From contig JABYQR010000240.1 of NCBI GenBank assembly GCA_022592445.1, positions 1-64,000 of the forward strand: 64,000 nucleotides of DNA, given 5' to 3'. Of this stretch, positions 12,021 through 22,944 are shown piece by piece. The stretch is from Cytidiella melzeri. Lineage: Eukaryota; Basidiomycota; Agaricomycetes; Polyporales; Irpicaceae. Under the pieces are notes generated by a model, which saw nothing but the letters and a program-made list of their open reading frames with translations, searched no databases and was not told the origin of the DNA. Every line of letters starts with the position of its first letter. The stretch's first letter is position 1. Both the position numbers and the translations under genes were made by a program.

Positions 12021-13805
12021 TTGCGGATATTTCAACTGTATTACAATATATACTACGAGGCCACGAACCGTGGCTCTCGAGATATGTAAGTTACTATTAC
12101 TGTATGGGTGTTAGCTATAGGGTGCTCGCAAAACGTCAGCGATGTTCTAGTCGTAATTGTCGGAGTGTGGTTATTTCAGACACTTGCTCGTGCTGACGGA
12201 TTCATAACGGAGAGACTAGTACACGTTGTGACACCTGCATAGCAGGGGTAAGTATGCAATGTGCATCATCTCCCATCTGCACAGCTTAACGGTGATGTGT
12301 TGCTACGACCTGTGTATCCATGCATACGTCTAGAGCATAGCATTAAAAATAGCATCCTCGCACGGAGATGCAGATCCATATCCATAACCCAAGCGATCAG
12401 CACTGGCAGGTTGTGTCCGTACAAGGCACACGAACGGTGCCGACATGTCGGAATTGACATGATGATACATACTCACATTACAGTAAGTACGTGAGCCGTC
12501 AAAGTTAGCCTCGCCGGAACTCGAGAACCTGGGCTGCAAGCTGTAAAGATTAGCCCGACAGGCATCGGACTCCGGGCTGGTGGCGCATAATATGCACTGT
12601 GGGACAGTACTACTTCGCAAATGTTGTTGCTCTTCAGCTACAAGCACGTACTACTATATTGATCGCGAGTCCGACATCGGAAGTCCGGTCGACAGTCAAA
12701 GAAGTGCACTGTACCTGTAAGAGATGAACGACACAATGCACTTGTGAATGTATTCAAGGTTCGTGAGTGAACGCAGGCGGAGGGTACGGAGAATTGGCCC
12801 TGAGGTGGTTGCTAGAGCATTCTGCATTAGTATGCTAAAGGACAAAAGGCTTAATTTGGGTTATAGTGAGAGTCAGCGGAATGTTCATTCAAAGAGTTAG
12901 GAGTAGCGCGGCGAATGCTTTGAATAGTATTCAGAGTAGCATGCCCTAGAACCCACCATCATTGGAATGCACAGCCGGAGAGGACACTGTCGACAAGTTC
13001 TAGAAAAAATGAGTTAGAGCCTCTCGCGTCGGGCACTAACAATGCCAGTGGCTGTATCAGAGCAACAGTGAATGTATTGACGTGAAAGCTGTTCACTGAT
13101 GTCGTCTCCCAACAATACTCCGCGCATGAAATGCCCTGACCGAAACGCGACAAATGAACACAAAGCTGTGATTTGCAGCTGGCCTGCTTGGTAACGAACT
13201 CCCCTTTGTGTCGCCATGAGCACATGCTGACCCCTGATAAAATTCATATGTAGTCAGTACTCAGCCTTTGAACGCAACGTGAGTATCTGTGCCGCATTTA
13301 TCAAGCGAGATTGGTGCAGTACCCAAATTGCTCCGCAGCCGTTCCCAAGCAGTGCATTGCTTTGTCGACGCTGATGACCGTGGAGAGGCAAGCTCGCATA
13401 TGCATGTGACTTCTCGAGAGTAACACAGGTGAGCCTGGACGGCAATGATACAGTAGTGATGAAACGCTCACAGTTAGATCAGGGGTGAGGGGGACACAGG
13501 AGTTGTACCCCACTACCATACGCGACTTACCAGCACATGGGGTTATGATTCAGATGTTTGACGGACCATAGCGCGTTTCAGATGGCAAAACAAATTGTAA
13601 GGGAGCCCTGCCATAAATACCAATGAGCCTGGCGAACACTCATTCCTTCAGCTCTGGGAGGTTCACTGTGTTCCAATAATTCAGCACCGGTTGGTGAGTG
13701 TCATGCCTAGCTATGTACCTTTGGGAGCTCCTTCTGAAACTCTGCCAGCTCGAGGTTTCCTTTCCGGTTAGCAATCGCCTTCCTTCCCGTTCTTTGTTCT
13801 TCATC
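12021..13805. other. Region without a supported gene upstream of SSP1
   Basis: No coding frame is convincing. 13560-13805 is probably the promoter and 5' UTR of the gene starting at 13806. CCATAAATACC near 13611 is a possible TATA-like element. A pyrimidine-rich CTTCCTTCCCGTTCTTTGTT lies just before the start codon and is shared in type with the paralogue at 48229. Confidence 0.4.
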
Positions 13806-14387
13806 ATGCGCTTCTTCGCCATCGTCGCTCTCATCTTTGTTGCCACCGCTTGCCCCGGACTTTCTGCGCCTGCCAACGTCTTCAACGTCTCCGGAAGAAA
13901 CATCTCGAATGATGTGCAAAGCAGCCCATTCGCCAACGTGGCCAGTAGCGGGAACCAAAATCGCAACACAGGTAGAGCCATGCGCGAACGCCCCGCGATG
14001 CTTGCTCGTACGACGACCGTCGTAGACAACATGGTATCTGCAACCAAGTGAGCCACCTCTGTTCATCAGTATATTCGCAGGCATCCTCAGCTTTGCTTTT
14101 CCAGCACCAGCCCCACCCCTGAGAGTGTGTCAAATCCTTCGCGCACCCGCCAGAGTCCCCTCATGGACTCGAACGGTGCTAAAATTCTCAATGGACCGCA
14201 CGAGAGAGATGCCAATCATCTTGAGAAGATCACTACGCGCTCCCTGAGCGTTCACGGCACCAGTATTCTTCCTCGTAATCCCGTGCCGGCCACGTGGGGT
14301 CATAAAATCGGTTTCCCACTCCTCACGATTATTACGGCAGCCACTAGTTGGGGTATTCATGAGCAATACAAAAACACCGACTCTTGA
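13806..14387 (+). CDS. Small putatively secreted, C-terminally anchored protein SSP1
   Basis: The gene has two exons, 13806-14047 and 14105-14387, with a 57-bp GT-AG intron, predicting 174 aa. The N-terminus MRFFAIVALIFVATACPGLS plus A is a typical signal peptide ending at an LSA site. The mature part is Asn/Ser/Thr/Arg-rich, with VFNVSGRNISND and the motif SNPSRTR shortly after the splice site, then HERDANHLEK. Near the C-terminus a hydrophobic stretch (IGFPLLTIITAATSWGI) could be a single membrane span with a short tail. Two paralogues share the intron position and phase (16640-17157 and 48229-48906). I do not recognise the family. The role is unknown, with cell-surface or secreted protein as the inference. 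It is the left member of a duplicated unit in which a La gene copy lies downstream. Confidence 0.75.
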
Positions 14388-15157
14388 GATGATTTCCACA
14401 ACCCAGGTTTTTTGGTGGAGGGCCGTTCACAATGAGTAACTAAAACTTGGTAGAATATCAATACCAGTATCAATGTGTTAATGTTCACGTACCTAAAGTC
14501 CAGGTCCAGACCAGCTCGCGGGTGTGAGAGCCCGACGACTTGTCGGCACACTCCAGCCACGGAGATAGAAGAGTAGCAAGAATTATAGATTAGCTTTGTT
14601 GCAGCAGTAGTGGAATATAGAGCACACTGTCATGATCAGTGAATGTCCTCGACATTGGGGTAGTGCTTGTGTAAAAAGCCTATAGGATACGTGAATATCG
14701 ATACGTCAACGCTGAACATTTCAATCTGAAGACGTTCAATGTCATACTGGTATTCGTGAGGTGTCGGTAGATGATGGCGCATCGTCCGTACACTGATGAG
14801 GACGCAGATTATGCCTATTGTCAGGATAAAAGTGTGCTTTGCAGTAAGTACTCGACGACGACAGCGTAGTCAGAGACCAGTGGTAGCCACAAAGTTCGGG
14901 AGAACTCCGAAAGGAGAACCAGATTAAGTTAGCCTATCACAAAAATAAAACAAAAATAAAATATTCAAGTCTCTTCGTTTCTCTACTGAACTCTGCCTCC
15001 GCCAAGGTGTGTCCCAACGACTATCATCTGCGCGACGGGTCACCACTCACGCAATTGCGGTCGTTGTCTCGTTCCATCTCTATCTCGCGGACGCAAATCC
15101 TCCTGTAACGGGCCTATTTCTGCGATAATCTGTGCCTGAATGGACTAGCCATTGTAA

Positions 15158-15598
15158 TGTAAGCGATCTGAACTCCGACGTCATAACCGTTACGCCAAAA
15201 GGCAGTTTAACTGAGATGTTATTATCTCAGTCTTATCGGAGTATATATGCTGTTCCGAGCACTGTGCTAACCCGCGCCAGGGTTACACTCCTCCCCGTTA
15301 TAGACACTTTAATCCCACCCTCCGGAGTTTCTCTCGGACAGTATGAGGGCTGCTCTGGGTTGTCTATTGGGGATTTGTGATATATGCCGCCCCAAGGGTG
15401 TAACCCCTTGCAAGTTGCCCCCAGCCAGGGTTGAACCCCTGACCTGCAACCCGAAACATCTCAGTTAGTGTAAGCGATCTGAACTCCGACGTCATAACCG
15501 TTACGCCAAAAGGCAGTTTAACTGAGATGTTATTATCTCAGTCTTATCGGAGTATATATGCTGTTCCGAGCACTGTGCTAACCCGCGCCAGGGTTACA
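15158..15598 (-). mobile_element. TRIM-like miniature LTR element with identical 130-bp LTRs
   Basis: Two direct 130-bp repeats at 15158-15287 and 15469-15598 look identical at every base. They start TGTAAGCG and end GGGTTACA (TG...CA), and flank 181 bp of internal sequence. A 5-bp target duplication TGTAA is at 15153-15157 and 15599-15603. On the minus strand a purine run GGGGAGGAG abuts the LTR at 15287, as a polypurine tract should, so the element probably reads on the minus strand. The internal part contains a tRNA T-arm-like stretch (GGTCAGGGGTTCAACCCTGG on the minus strand) but no obvious primer site beginning TGG. It has no coding capacity, so movement would need another element's proteins. 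Confidence 0.88.
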
Positions 15599-15918
15599 TG
15601 TAACTCCATGTTCACTATCGTGTCAAGTGGACCGTTTCACACCGCCACTGGGTTTCTATCGAAACCGTCGCATTCTTCAAGCGAATGGGCGAGTTCTCTG
15701 GCTTGGAGTGGGCCACCAAGGCGCTCCTTGCGAGTGATACCCTCGAGGGCCAAAATGTGCGCCGTCCAACAGAGGTCACGGAACCCCAAAGCCACTATGA
15801 CAGGAGCGTCTATGCAGCCAGTTGTCTTCCTACAGTATGGGCGTTTACCCGTCCCTCACTCACAGCGTTTTTGCCGCCACTAATCTGAAAGACTTTGGGG
15901 AAGAAGCACCAGGTCTGC

Positions 15919-16180
15919 TAGTCTCGTTCCCAGACGTTCGAGAGACACTGGTCGCTGCGCTCCCAGAGTCGCCAGGGCTCCTGCCATTTATAGTAGTTTT
16001 GATGGTGCGATTTCAGAATCTAAAACGAGAATTTGATGGCGCTCACAATCCGCGCCATCATTTTCTCAATCCAGCATATTTTCGAAACACCATCAAAAGT
16101 ACTATATAAGGCAGGAGCCCTGGCGACTGCCTCCGGGAGCGCAGCGACCGTGTCTCCCAGAAGGTCTGGGAACGAGACTA
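15919..16180. mobile_element. MITE with long inverted repeats and 9-bp target duplication
   Basis: The 262-bp element has roughly 90-bp terminal inverted repeats that begin TAGTCTCGTTCCCAGAC and end near TTTTGATGGTG. It is flanked by the exact 9-bp direct repeat CAGGTCTGC (15910-15918 and 16181-16189). Long TIRs and a 9-bp duplication fit a Mutator-like MITE; hAT elements normally make 8 bp. The intact La gene at 18360-18370 shows the empty site. There is no coding capacity. Confidence 0.87.
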
Positions 16181-16639
16181 CAGGTCTGCAAGAGAAGCTC
16201 GAGGGATTCAATATGGACGGACCAGTGCCGTCCGTATGAGACAGGAAGAAGGCAGCAAGTCATTCAAGGTATATGCGGTGTTATGGCTGTCTTACTGAAC
16301 TTACTCATTGGACACCGATCGACTCTGGGGTGCGTATTCGTTGGGTTCAACGACTTATACAGAGTGCACCGAGAATCCAAGCGCTCACTTGCGTGAATAT
16401 GAGCGTGGTGAGGAATACGCAGAATAAGCAACTCTTATTGGCCATCCCATGCTTGCAGGTGGCGGCTGTGAGATAGTCTTGAAACAGGTCCAGTGGAGAC
16501 GGGTGGCTGGAGAACCGAGTGATACTAGGCACGCAACGACTCAATTTGGCGGGTTCGAGTCGTAAGTACCTCACGATTTGGCAATACTTACCAGCATAGG
16601 AGTTGGGAGTCGAGTCGTAAAGCGTTTCACCAATCGTAC

Positions 16640-17157
16640 TGATAGAACAGCGTGTTACGCTGACCCCGTGCCGTCTGCACCTAGCAACGTCTTCGCCGCC
16701 TCAGGTAGAGACGTCTCGGACGGTGCACCTAGCGACCCCTTTGCCAACGTGGGGAGCACCAGTAATTACAATGCCAACGCAGCCAAGGACAAGCGCGGAC
16801 ACCCCGCGGTGCATCCTCGCACGCCGACTGTCGCAGAAAACGTTGAATCTGCGACAAAGTGAGCCCACCTTGTTCGTTAGTGTAATCACAGGCATCCTCA
16901 TTTTTTTTTGTTTCGTTTTCAGCGACATCACCACCGAGAGTGTGTCAAATCCTCTGCGCACCCGCGAAAGTCGCCTTTCGAGCCGTGCTGGAACTTTCGA
17001 CTCAACTGAAAAGGCCTATTTTGGGATCCTCTGGGGCGGCGCAACCGCCATGGTTGGCGCTGCTGCCTGGTACCTATGGCACTTGCACCAGAAAGGCCAA
17101 GCGGGCGTAGCAAACAAGGATGGTAGCGGAGGGCCCTCCCCCATGCCGAGTCAATGA
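16640..17157 (+). pseudogene. SSP2, 5'-truncated paralogue of SSP1
   Basis: The homologous frame runs from about 16648 (PSAPSNVFAASGRDVSD, compared with SAPANVFNVSGRNISN in SSP1). It splices at 16858/16923 at the same codon phase (ESATK in SSP2, VSATK in SSP1), then continues DITTESVSNPLRTRESRL to a stop at 17157. A hydrophobic stretch ILWGGATAMVGAAAWYLW near the end would be a membrane span. The upstream signal peptide of SSP1 is not found and no ATG opens the frame. It is therefore either truncated or uses an unrecognised upstream exon. It lies 537 bp before the intact La gene, mirroring the SSP1-La pseudogene arrangement. Confidence 0.6.
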
Positions 17158-17693
17158 AAATCAGTATATGTGTCACTGTGTATAGAAGGGTTCATTGGAA
17201 CGCACCTGCAGTCCAGGTCCCGACTAGCATGCGGATAGGACGGGAATAGGATCGTAGTTTAGCTGTGTCGCAACAGTAGTAGTGGGATATGTATACAGAA
17301 CCCCCACTGGATAGCTAGTATGCCGCTCGTGTGTAAATTGCTTCGTCAACGATGGTAGAGTGCTTGTGAACGCCTGTAGGTTACGTGGATACGTCAACGG
17401 TCAATCTGGTATTCGTGAGGTGTCGGTCGATATAAGTAGTTCATAGGACAGTGGTTGGGGACACAGATCATGCGACGGAAGCTTGCTCTGCGTATTCATC
17501 AACGGCAACGTACAGTGAATAGTCGGAAATCAGTGGTGGCCACACCGGAGAACGCGATTCAAATTTTAAGTTAGCCTATCCGATAAAATAAAACTAAAAC
17601 TAAATATTCAGCTCTCTTCGAACTTGTCTCTCCCACTGTATTGCTCAGTGCTTCGTCTCCTGGGAATACTCTCATTCATACCAAGTCTCGACA

Positions 17694-19755
17694 ATGGATT
17701 CTGTGGAAACCTCAGCAGACAAGTTGGCTGAGTTGAAGACGGAAGAGCCCAAACAAAATGACGCCTCAGAGGAAGAGCCGACAGACCCTGCAGATGGTAA
17801 AGTAACCGGAGACGTCAACATGGACGAGGACGAAAAGGACAGGCAGCTCCGTGCTATCCGCCAAAGTATGTCTTAGCTGCTCATAATCGCGCGACAGGTC
17901 ACCACTCACGCGATTGCGGACGCTGTCCAGTTGAGTTTTACTTCGCAGACGCAAATCTTCCTTATGACAAGTATGGTTTATATCTACGCGATAATCTATG
18001 CCTAGCATGGACTAGTGAACGAACCTCCGTGCTTACTACCGTGTCATCAGGTTCATGTGGACCCTCCATACAGCCAACCCGGAGCACTGGGTTCCTATCA
18101 AAACAGTCGCGTCCTTCAAGCGAATGCGCGAGTTCTCTGCTCTAGGGTTGGAGTGGGTCACCAAGGCGCTCCGTACGAGTGATACCCTCGAGGTGGACGA
18201 GAAGGGCGAAAACGTACGTCGTCGAACAGAGGTCACGGAACCCAAAGGCCAGTTTGACAGGAGCGTCTATGCAGTCAGTCGTCTTCCGATGGACGTTTAC
18301 CCGTCCCTCACTCACAACGTTCCCACCGTCATCACTCAGAAAGGCTTTGGGGAAGAAGCACCAGGTCTGCAAGAGAAGCTCGAGGCATTCTTCAATCAAT
18401 ATGGACGGACCAGTGCCGTCCGTATGAGACGGGAAGAAGGCAGCAAGTCGTTCAAGGTATGTCCGGCGTTATGGCTGTCTTACTGAGCTCACTCACCGAA
18501 CACCGATCGACCCAGGGATCTGTATTTGTCGAGTTCGACGACATGAGCTCAGTCGAGAAGTTTTTGAACGCAGACCCAAAACCAGCCTGGGACGGCAAGG
18601 AGTTACTGACAATGTCAAAGTGCGTTCTGTTTTACCCCGTGCTTTCTAGAATTTCACCACTCTCGCGCTAACTCTTCGGATACCAGAGAGGCGTACTGCG
18701 AAATGAAAATAAAGGAAAAGGGGCTCACAGGAAAAGCGGCCGTCCTGCGTAAAGAATCCATGGCATCCGGTCAGGGCAGGAAAGGATTCAACGCCTTCAA
18801 AGAAATGGACGGCAAGGGCAAGCAAAAAGATCAGAAGGGCAAGGAGAAGTCCAAGCCCGAAGTTTGGTTGGAGTTCCTCGGACACAGGATCCGCGTGTAT
18901 GAGGAAGACGGCGGCAAGATCAAGGAAGAGGAGGTCCCCTACGTCAAAGGTGCTAGTCTCAAATTTGACGGCGTAGAGGGTGATGTCAGCTTTGACGAGA
19001 TCAAGGTGCGTCTGCCCTCCGACGTCTTTTTGTGTGACGTTGGATAAAGCGCTTTCGTCTCTCCATTGAACGGTCCCTCATCTTCGGTATTGTGGCACGC
19101 TTGACGTGTTTAGGGTCCACTCAAGGAGCGATTCCCTCGCTCACCATTCGTTCAATATACCAAGGGCGACACGTGGGGACTGGTAGGGTTTGACAAAGCT
19201 CTGTCAGACGAGGAGATCGCATTTGTAAAGGAGAAAATCAAGACGTTAGGTGCAAAAGACATCGTGTGGTCACATTTGGACGGTGAATACTTTTGCTGAT
19301 GGTTACTCGAGTTCGCCCAAAAAAAAAAAACAGGCTCGAGTGACCGCTCCTTAATTTTTTTTTCCTTTCACTGAATTCTTCGCCTTGCAGAGGAGACCGA
19401 GAAAAAGTTCCAATTCGAACGAGCTAGTTCCGCAGCCAAGCGTGCTCTGAGCTTCTCGCAACGGGACGACCGAGGTGGAGGACGAGGTGGCCGCGGCGGC
19501 CGTGGAGGGCGAGGGAGTAGGGGTGGTCGCGGCGGTCGAGGCGGCGGCCGTGGTGGCGACCGCAACCGAGAACGTCGGGAGAAAAACGAGGAAGGCAAGC
19601 CCGCCGCTGCCGCCGCGGGCGAGGACCAAGCAGGCGAAAAACGCAAACGCGCAGTGGAGCCGGATGGAGCCCCGGATACTGGCGTGCGAGGACAAAGCAT
19701 CCCCGTTATACAGAGTGCGAAGAAGGCGAAGACGGACGGTGAGGTTGCGTCGTAG
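17694..19755 (+). CDS. La-type RNA-binding protein (Lupus La homologue) with RGG tail
   Basis: There are seven exons: 17694-17865, 17931-17970, 18051-18456, 18516-18619, 18687-19005, 19114-19282 and 19391-19755. All junctions keep frame, giving about 524 aa. An acidic N-terminus precedes the La motif (RQIEFYFADANLPYDKFM, then WVPIKTVASFKRM). RRM1 follows, including GSVFVEFDDMSSVEKFL. A basic Lys-rich linker leads to an xRRM-like second RRM (WLEFLGHRIRVYEEDG to GLVGFDKALSDEEIAFVKEK). The C-terminus is an RGG/GRGG-rich tail ending KRKR...SAKKAKTDGEVAS, which looks nuclear-targeting. La proteins bind the 3' UUU-OH of new RNA polymerase III transcripts and protect and help fold pre-tRNAs in the nucleus. 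An RGG tail is unusual for short fungal La proteins and would add RNA binding. The gene has a degenerate copy upstream. Confidence 0.95.
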
Positions 19756-20190
19756 CGCCGTGAGGCTATGTGATGATTGTGGCTGGTATGTCGCTGATTG
19801 TTGTATTTGATGAGTGCTGCTTCGCATTTGTATTCTATCCGTGCGCTGCCATCGACCTACTCGATTGTGTCTTACATTCAGGAAACAACGCCTTGAACCT
19901 GGAAACGTTTCGGTCTCGCTGTCTACTTAGAACACCGTTTGTTGCTGAAGGAGAAATCAGTAGACAAAAGAGTGCCAACTTGAATAGGCGGGTGGCCATA
20001 CCTCGCTGATGCCCTACACTGGCAGTAGGCACTGTACCCGAAGCGTACTCAGGGACAATAGTCCGACATTTTTTGACGAGCAGGAACGCGTTTCAGCACT
20101 GCCAGAACCAAGACCAGACAAACACCAGGAGACTCTCAAAAATATCGACTAGCACACTACGCCAATTCCTACATCTCGTAAAGAAACAAA
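19756..20190. other. 3' flank of the La gene
   Basis: No gene is supported. It should contain the La 3' UTR. GCGTTTCAGCACTGCCAGAA near 20090 starts to resemble the sequence at 47840-47870 (reverse orientation not required), where the duplicated region near SSP3 lies. Confidence 0.4.
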
Positions 20191-20980
20191 TTGTTATCGC
20201 ACAATACCTACCACTGTAAACCCGAGCATTACAATATAACATTGAGCCAACTTTATCTCACACAATCCCCCTACCTGGAAAGTTATAAACACCTGGCACC
20301 CGCGATAATGGTCCGTGGGCCACTTTATCTTGCATGGTAATACATTTTAATATCTCCGCCCACAGTTTACATCGCAAGATAATCTCGCTGCCGGTAGTTT
20401 ATATTGTCATACACATCAATGCAATGCTTTCAAGGCAGTAGTTCTCGCATTAGGGTGCATAGCAACAATGGCAATGGATTGAACAGCGCAATGGCGAGAA
20501 GATCAGCTAATTAATAATACAGCATGAGCATGGTGAAAGAAATAGTCATCATAGCAGAACAGTGAGTTACAGTGTCCAGGTTCACAAGAAATTGAGAATG
20601 TCGCGAGAGCAGAGACAGGAGCAGAAAATTGGAATGCGAGAGTGTTGCAGGCGGAGGTGGGTGTCATTGAATTGTAGCAACTGTGAAAGAAAAGCGAGAG
20701 TGTTCATGCAAGATGACGTCCTGCGGGTGTTTGCTGCTTAACCATCAGGGAGTCAGAATTCAAGCAGTATCAGTAACGCGGCTTACCTTAGGGCCACCCG
20801 TTGCCATACTCTTTCTCGTCGCCCGAATTGTCAGAGTGCTCACTGTCGCTCCCGCTGCCAGCTGAAACTGAGTCAGTCTCAAAATCTGCCTGGTTGCCAA
20901 TGTTGCCGTAGACTTGAAGAAGTCCGAAAGCGTCCTCGGAGTCTTCCTTGCCTCCCTGTGACACAGAGTTGTATCGTGGA
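20190..20980 (-). repeat. Inverted duplicate of 46804-47620
   Basis: The reverse complement of this stretch aligns throughout with 46804-47620. It contains the C-terminal end of a disrupted ORF (SQGGKEDSEDAFGLLQVYGN to the NGWP-stop at about 20786) and its AT-rich downstream flank (CACACAATCCCCCTACCTGG, TCAATGCAATGCTTTCAAGG). Differences are scattered substitutions and small indels, so the duplication is not recent. Confidence 0.85.
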
Positions 20981-22365
20981 TGTCACAGATTTTCAATGTT
21001 TCTACAAGACTTGCCTTACCAGGCAACGATATTATTGGGAATATTTAAGCGCTTGTCAAGCGCTTATCCAGCGCTTATCCGGCGTCTATTTAAGCGCTTA
21101 TCCAGCGCTTATCCAGCGCTTATTCCGGCGCTTATTCTCAGTGCCTATCAATTGATGCGCTGATGCGCCTCCTGTCTCTGATGCGCTGATGCGCTCCTTT
21201 CCTTATCTGTGTATCACATGATAGAACTCTCTGGAACCTTGTGGAACATGCTGAAACTATGATGTCATAGTATAGAACATTCCATTAGATGATGTCATAG
21301 TTCTTAGAACCTTCTGGAAAAGTCTAGCCTTGTCTTAGAACAAGCTAGAACAAGTCTAGCCTTGGGACTGGGTCATGGGGTCAGGTCATGGGGACAATTT
21401 CTATTGGTTGATTATTGAAGTGGCACCACTAGGGCATAGGGCATGCTTAGTAAGGTAGATTACTTCGCTTACTCATGTAGGTATTAGGGGTCTTAGGGTA
21501 GTACCTGGGGTCCTCCCCTTCATGTATGCATAGAGGCACTACGAGGGCATATCCCCTCAGTCTTATCCACTCTGTTGAACTAGGACTACTCAGTACCCAC
21601 CAGTACTTCGCTCACCACACCTCTTACTCTCTATCTCACACTATCTCCCCCAAGTTTATCAACTTACCTGGTGAGTAGTAACCTTACTGTTACAGTGGAG
21701 GGGTGGCCTCAGGTTCAAATCTGTCCTCTGCCTGACTCATAGCTTCATCGTGAGCTTGAGCTTTACGCCTTTTAGCCTCTTTGGTCGCCGCTTCAGTGGT
21801 CGCAGCCTGCTTTTTGACATGGCAATCTGCTTGGACTGCAGCCGGTACCTGTTCAGACTGGGCCGTGGCCTGAGCCGCCTGCTGTTCTCGGACCTCACAT
21901 CAATTACGTTACTGCTCTTCAATCATGTCCATGAAAGTTGGTGCTTGATCTTTGTCCTCCAACTCCTCATGGTACTCAGGCCCACAAATCTCCCTTGAAA
22001 TTCATTACACAATGGTCATGCTGCTTGTTCCGCTCGTGTTCACTCACCAATTCCACCAACAGAGGGTATCGTGGGCCCACTCCGGGTCGCCGAGTTCAAG
22101 GTCAGAGTCGAAGAGACGTATGATTGTGTCCCACATATCCTGCAGCAAGAAAGCGCCGTCTTTGACTTTCCATGTACTTACACTGCTCAGCGAGAATCTA
22201 GCCTACAGAAATGTTACGTATTAGAGTGCAGATGTGTAGGTGACCACATACCATAACTGCAGCCCAAGCAATCATGCCTGGCTCAACACGTCGGGCTTTG
22301 TGTACTTTGATAAGACGAGATCGCCTGATAGAAGCTGATGCGAAGTTTGGTTGCAATGCCGAAGA
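20783..22365 (-). pseudogene. DUF6698-like ORF, split by a solo LTR and truncated by another
   Basis: Minus-strand pieces read RRVEPGMIAWAAVM, then after a probable intron ARFSLSS, then VKDGAFLLQDMWDTIIRLFD, GDPEWAHDTLCWW, an in-frame stop, and a Gln/Ala/Lys-rich tail (EATKEAKRRKAQAHDEAMSQ). After the solo LTR the reading resumes as RYNSVSQGGKEDSEDAFGLL to the NGWP-stop near 20783. The first blocks resemble the C-terminal half of the basidiomycete family I know as DUF6698 (VTPxxIAYAAxxxRFALSS, then an F/W-rich block ending in WWN). Its N-terminal half is cut off by the family A LTR at 22366. The role of such proteins is unknown. Confidence 0.5.
20981..21694 (+). repeat. Solo LTR, family B (complete)
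   Basis: The 714-bp LTR begins TGTCACAGATTTTC and ends ACTGTTACA, with the exact 5-bp target duplication GTGGA at 20976-20980 and 21695-21699. No internal region is present, so it is a solo LTR left by recombination. 21046-21147 holds tandem repeats of GCGCTTATCCA. It interrupts the DUF6698-like ORF whose C-terminus lies in 20786-20980 on the minus strand. A 5'-truncated copy is at 46335-46803. Confidence 0.92.
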
Positions 22366-22944
22366 CACGTCTATTAAGCGCCCGTATCACGTGGCTTAGA
22401 CACTCCACATGGTCACATTACTTGCTACTACGTCACACTGGCATGTGACTTAGCTTATGTAAGACCACATGGCTACAACCATATGGCTCAGCCCATCGCT
22501 AGGTTTTGATGTCATAGATACCGTTCACATGGACTCCTTTTGTTCTTTCCCTATTGTTCTCCCTATGGAAGAATGTTCTCACAGGTGTGGGAATGGAATA
22601 CAATAGTTGGTCTCCTTTTAGATAGATTCTCTCACGAGTAGAGTTCTTGTCAAGGTCTCGACAATAGCTATTGTTCTCCTTTAGGAAGTTCTTTTGTTCT
22701 TCTTTCACACGGCTTCTTGCAAAGCCTGCCCTTAAGATGGTCTGTGCGCAGGTCCCTGAAGTCTATATAAGATGCTGCATGTACGCTCCTAGCCCTCCAT
22801 CTTGACCTCTTGGTCTTTACTGGGCTAGATACCTGTATAAGGCTTATAGTTGGTGAGAGCATTGTGCTACACGCCTGCCGCCACCTCGTTGTCATCTTCC
22901 ACTTCATGTCCCTAGTTGCTACGTTGAGCTCTGTCTCCGTGACA
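22366..22944 (-). repeat. LTR, family A (3'-truncated)
   Basis: Read on the minus strand it starts TGTCACGGAGACAGAGCTC at 22944 and follows the complete family A LTR at 45577-46329 until CTTAATAGACGTG. The last 110 bp or so are missing at 22366. It directly abuts the broken reverse transcriptase start of the gypsy element, without a polypurine tract. Confidence 0.85.

Larger units (their letters stand above)
14985..16330 (+). pseudogene. Degenerate tandem copy of the La protein gene
   Basis: The sequence aligns with 17600-18540 of the intact La gene. It includes the intron-exon segment with CACTCACGCGATTGCGG, the exon encoding a variant of WVPIKTVASFKRM, the block TEVTEPK, and the exon end before GTATATGCGG. 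The coding frame is broken: the start and first exon are not preserved, stops and frame shifts occur, and exon 3 has lost bases. A 441-bp miniature LTR element sits in its second intron (15158-15598). A 262-bp MITE sits in its third exon (15919-16180). Similarity ends at about 16330, where only the left part of the gene remains. Confidence 0.88.

Noticed and set aside
15421..15460. Possible tRNA gene inside the TRIM-like element
   Set aside because: Only a T-arm-like stretch is present. There are no D-arm, anticodon arm and acceptor stem in the right order.
19351..19827. Minus-strand and alternative-frame ORFs over the La RGG exon
   Set aside because: They are shadows of the GC-rich RGG-coding sequence in another frame.
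20981..21694. Family B LTR first considered as an exon of a gene (SMFLQDLPYQA-like frame shared at 4082-4141)
   Set aside because: The shared reading is the LTR start itself. The exact GTGGA duplication shows it is an insertion.
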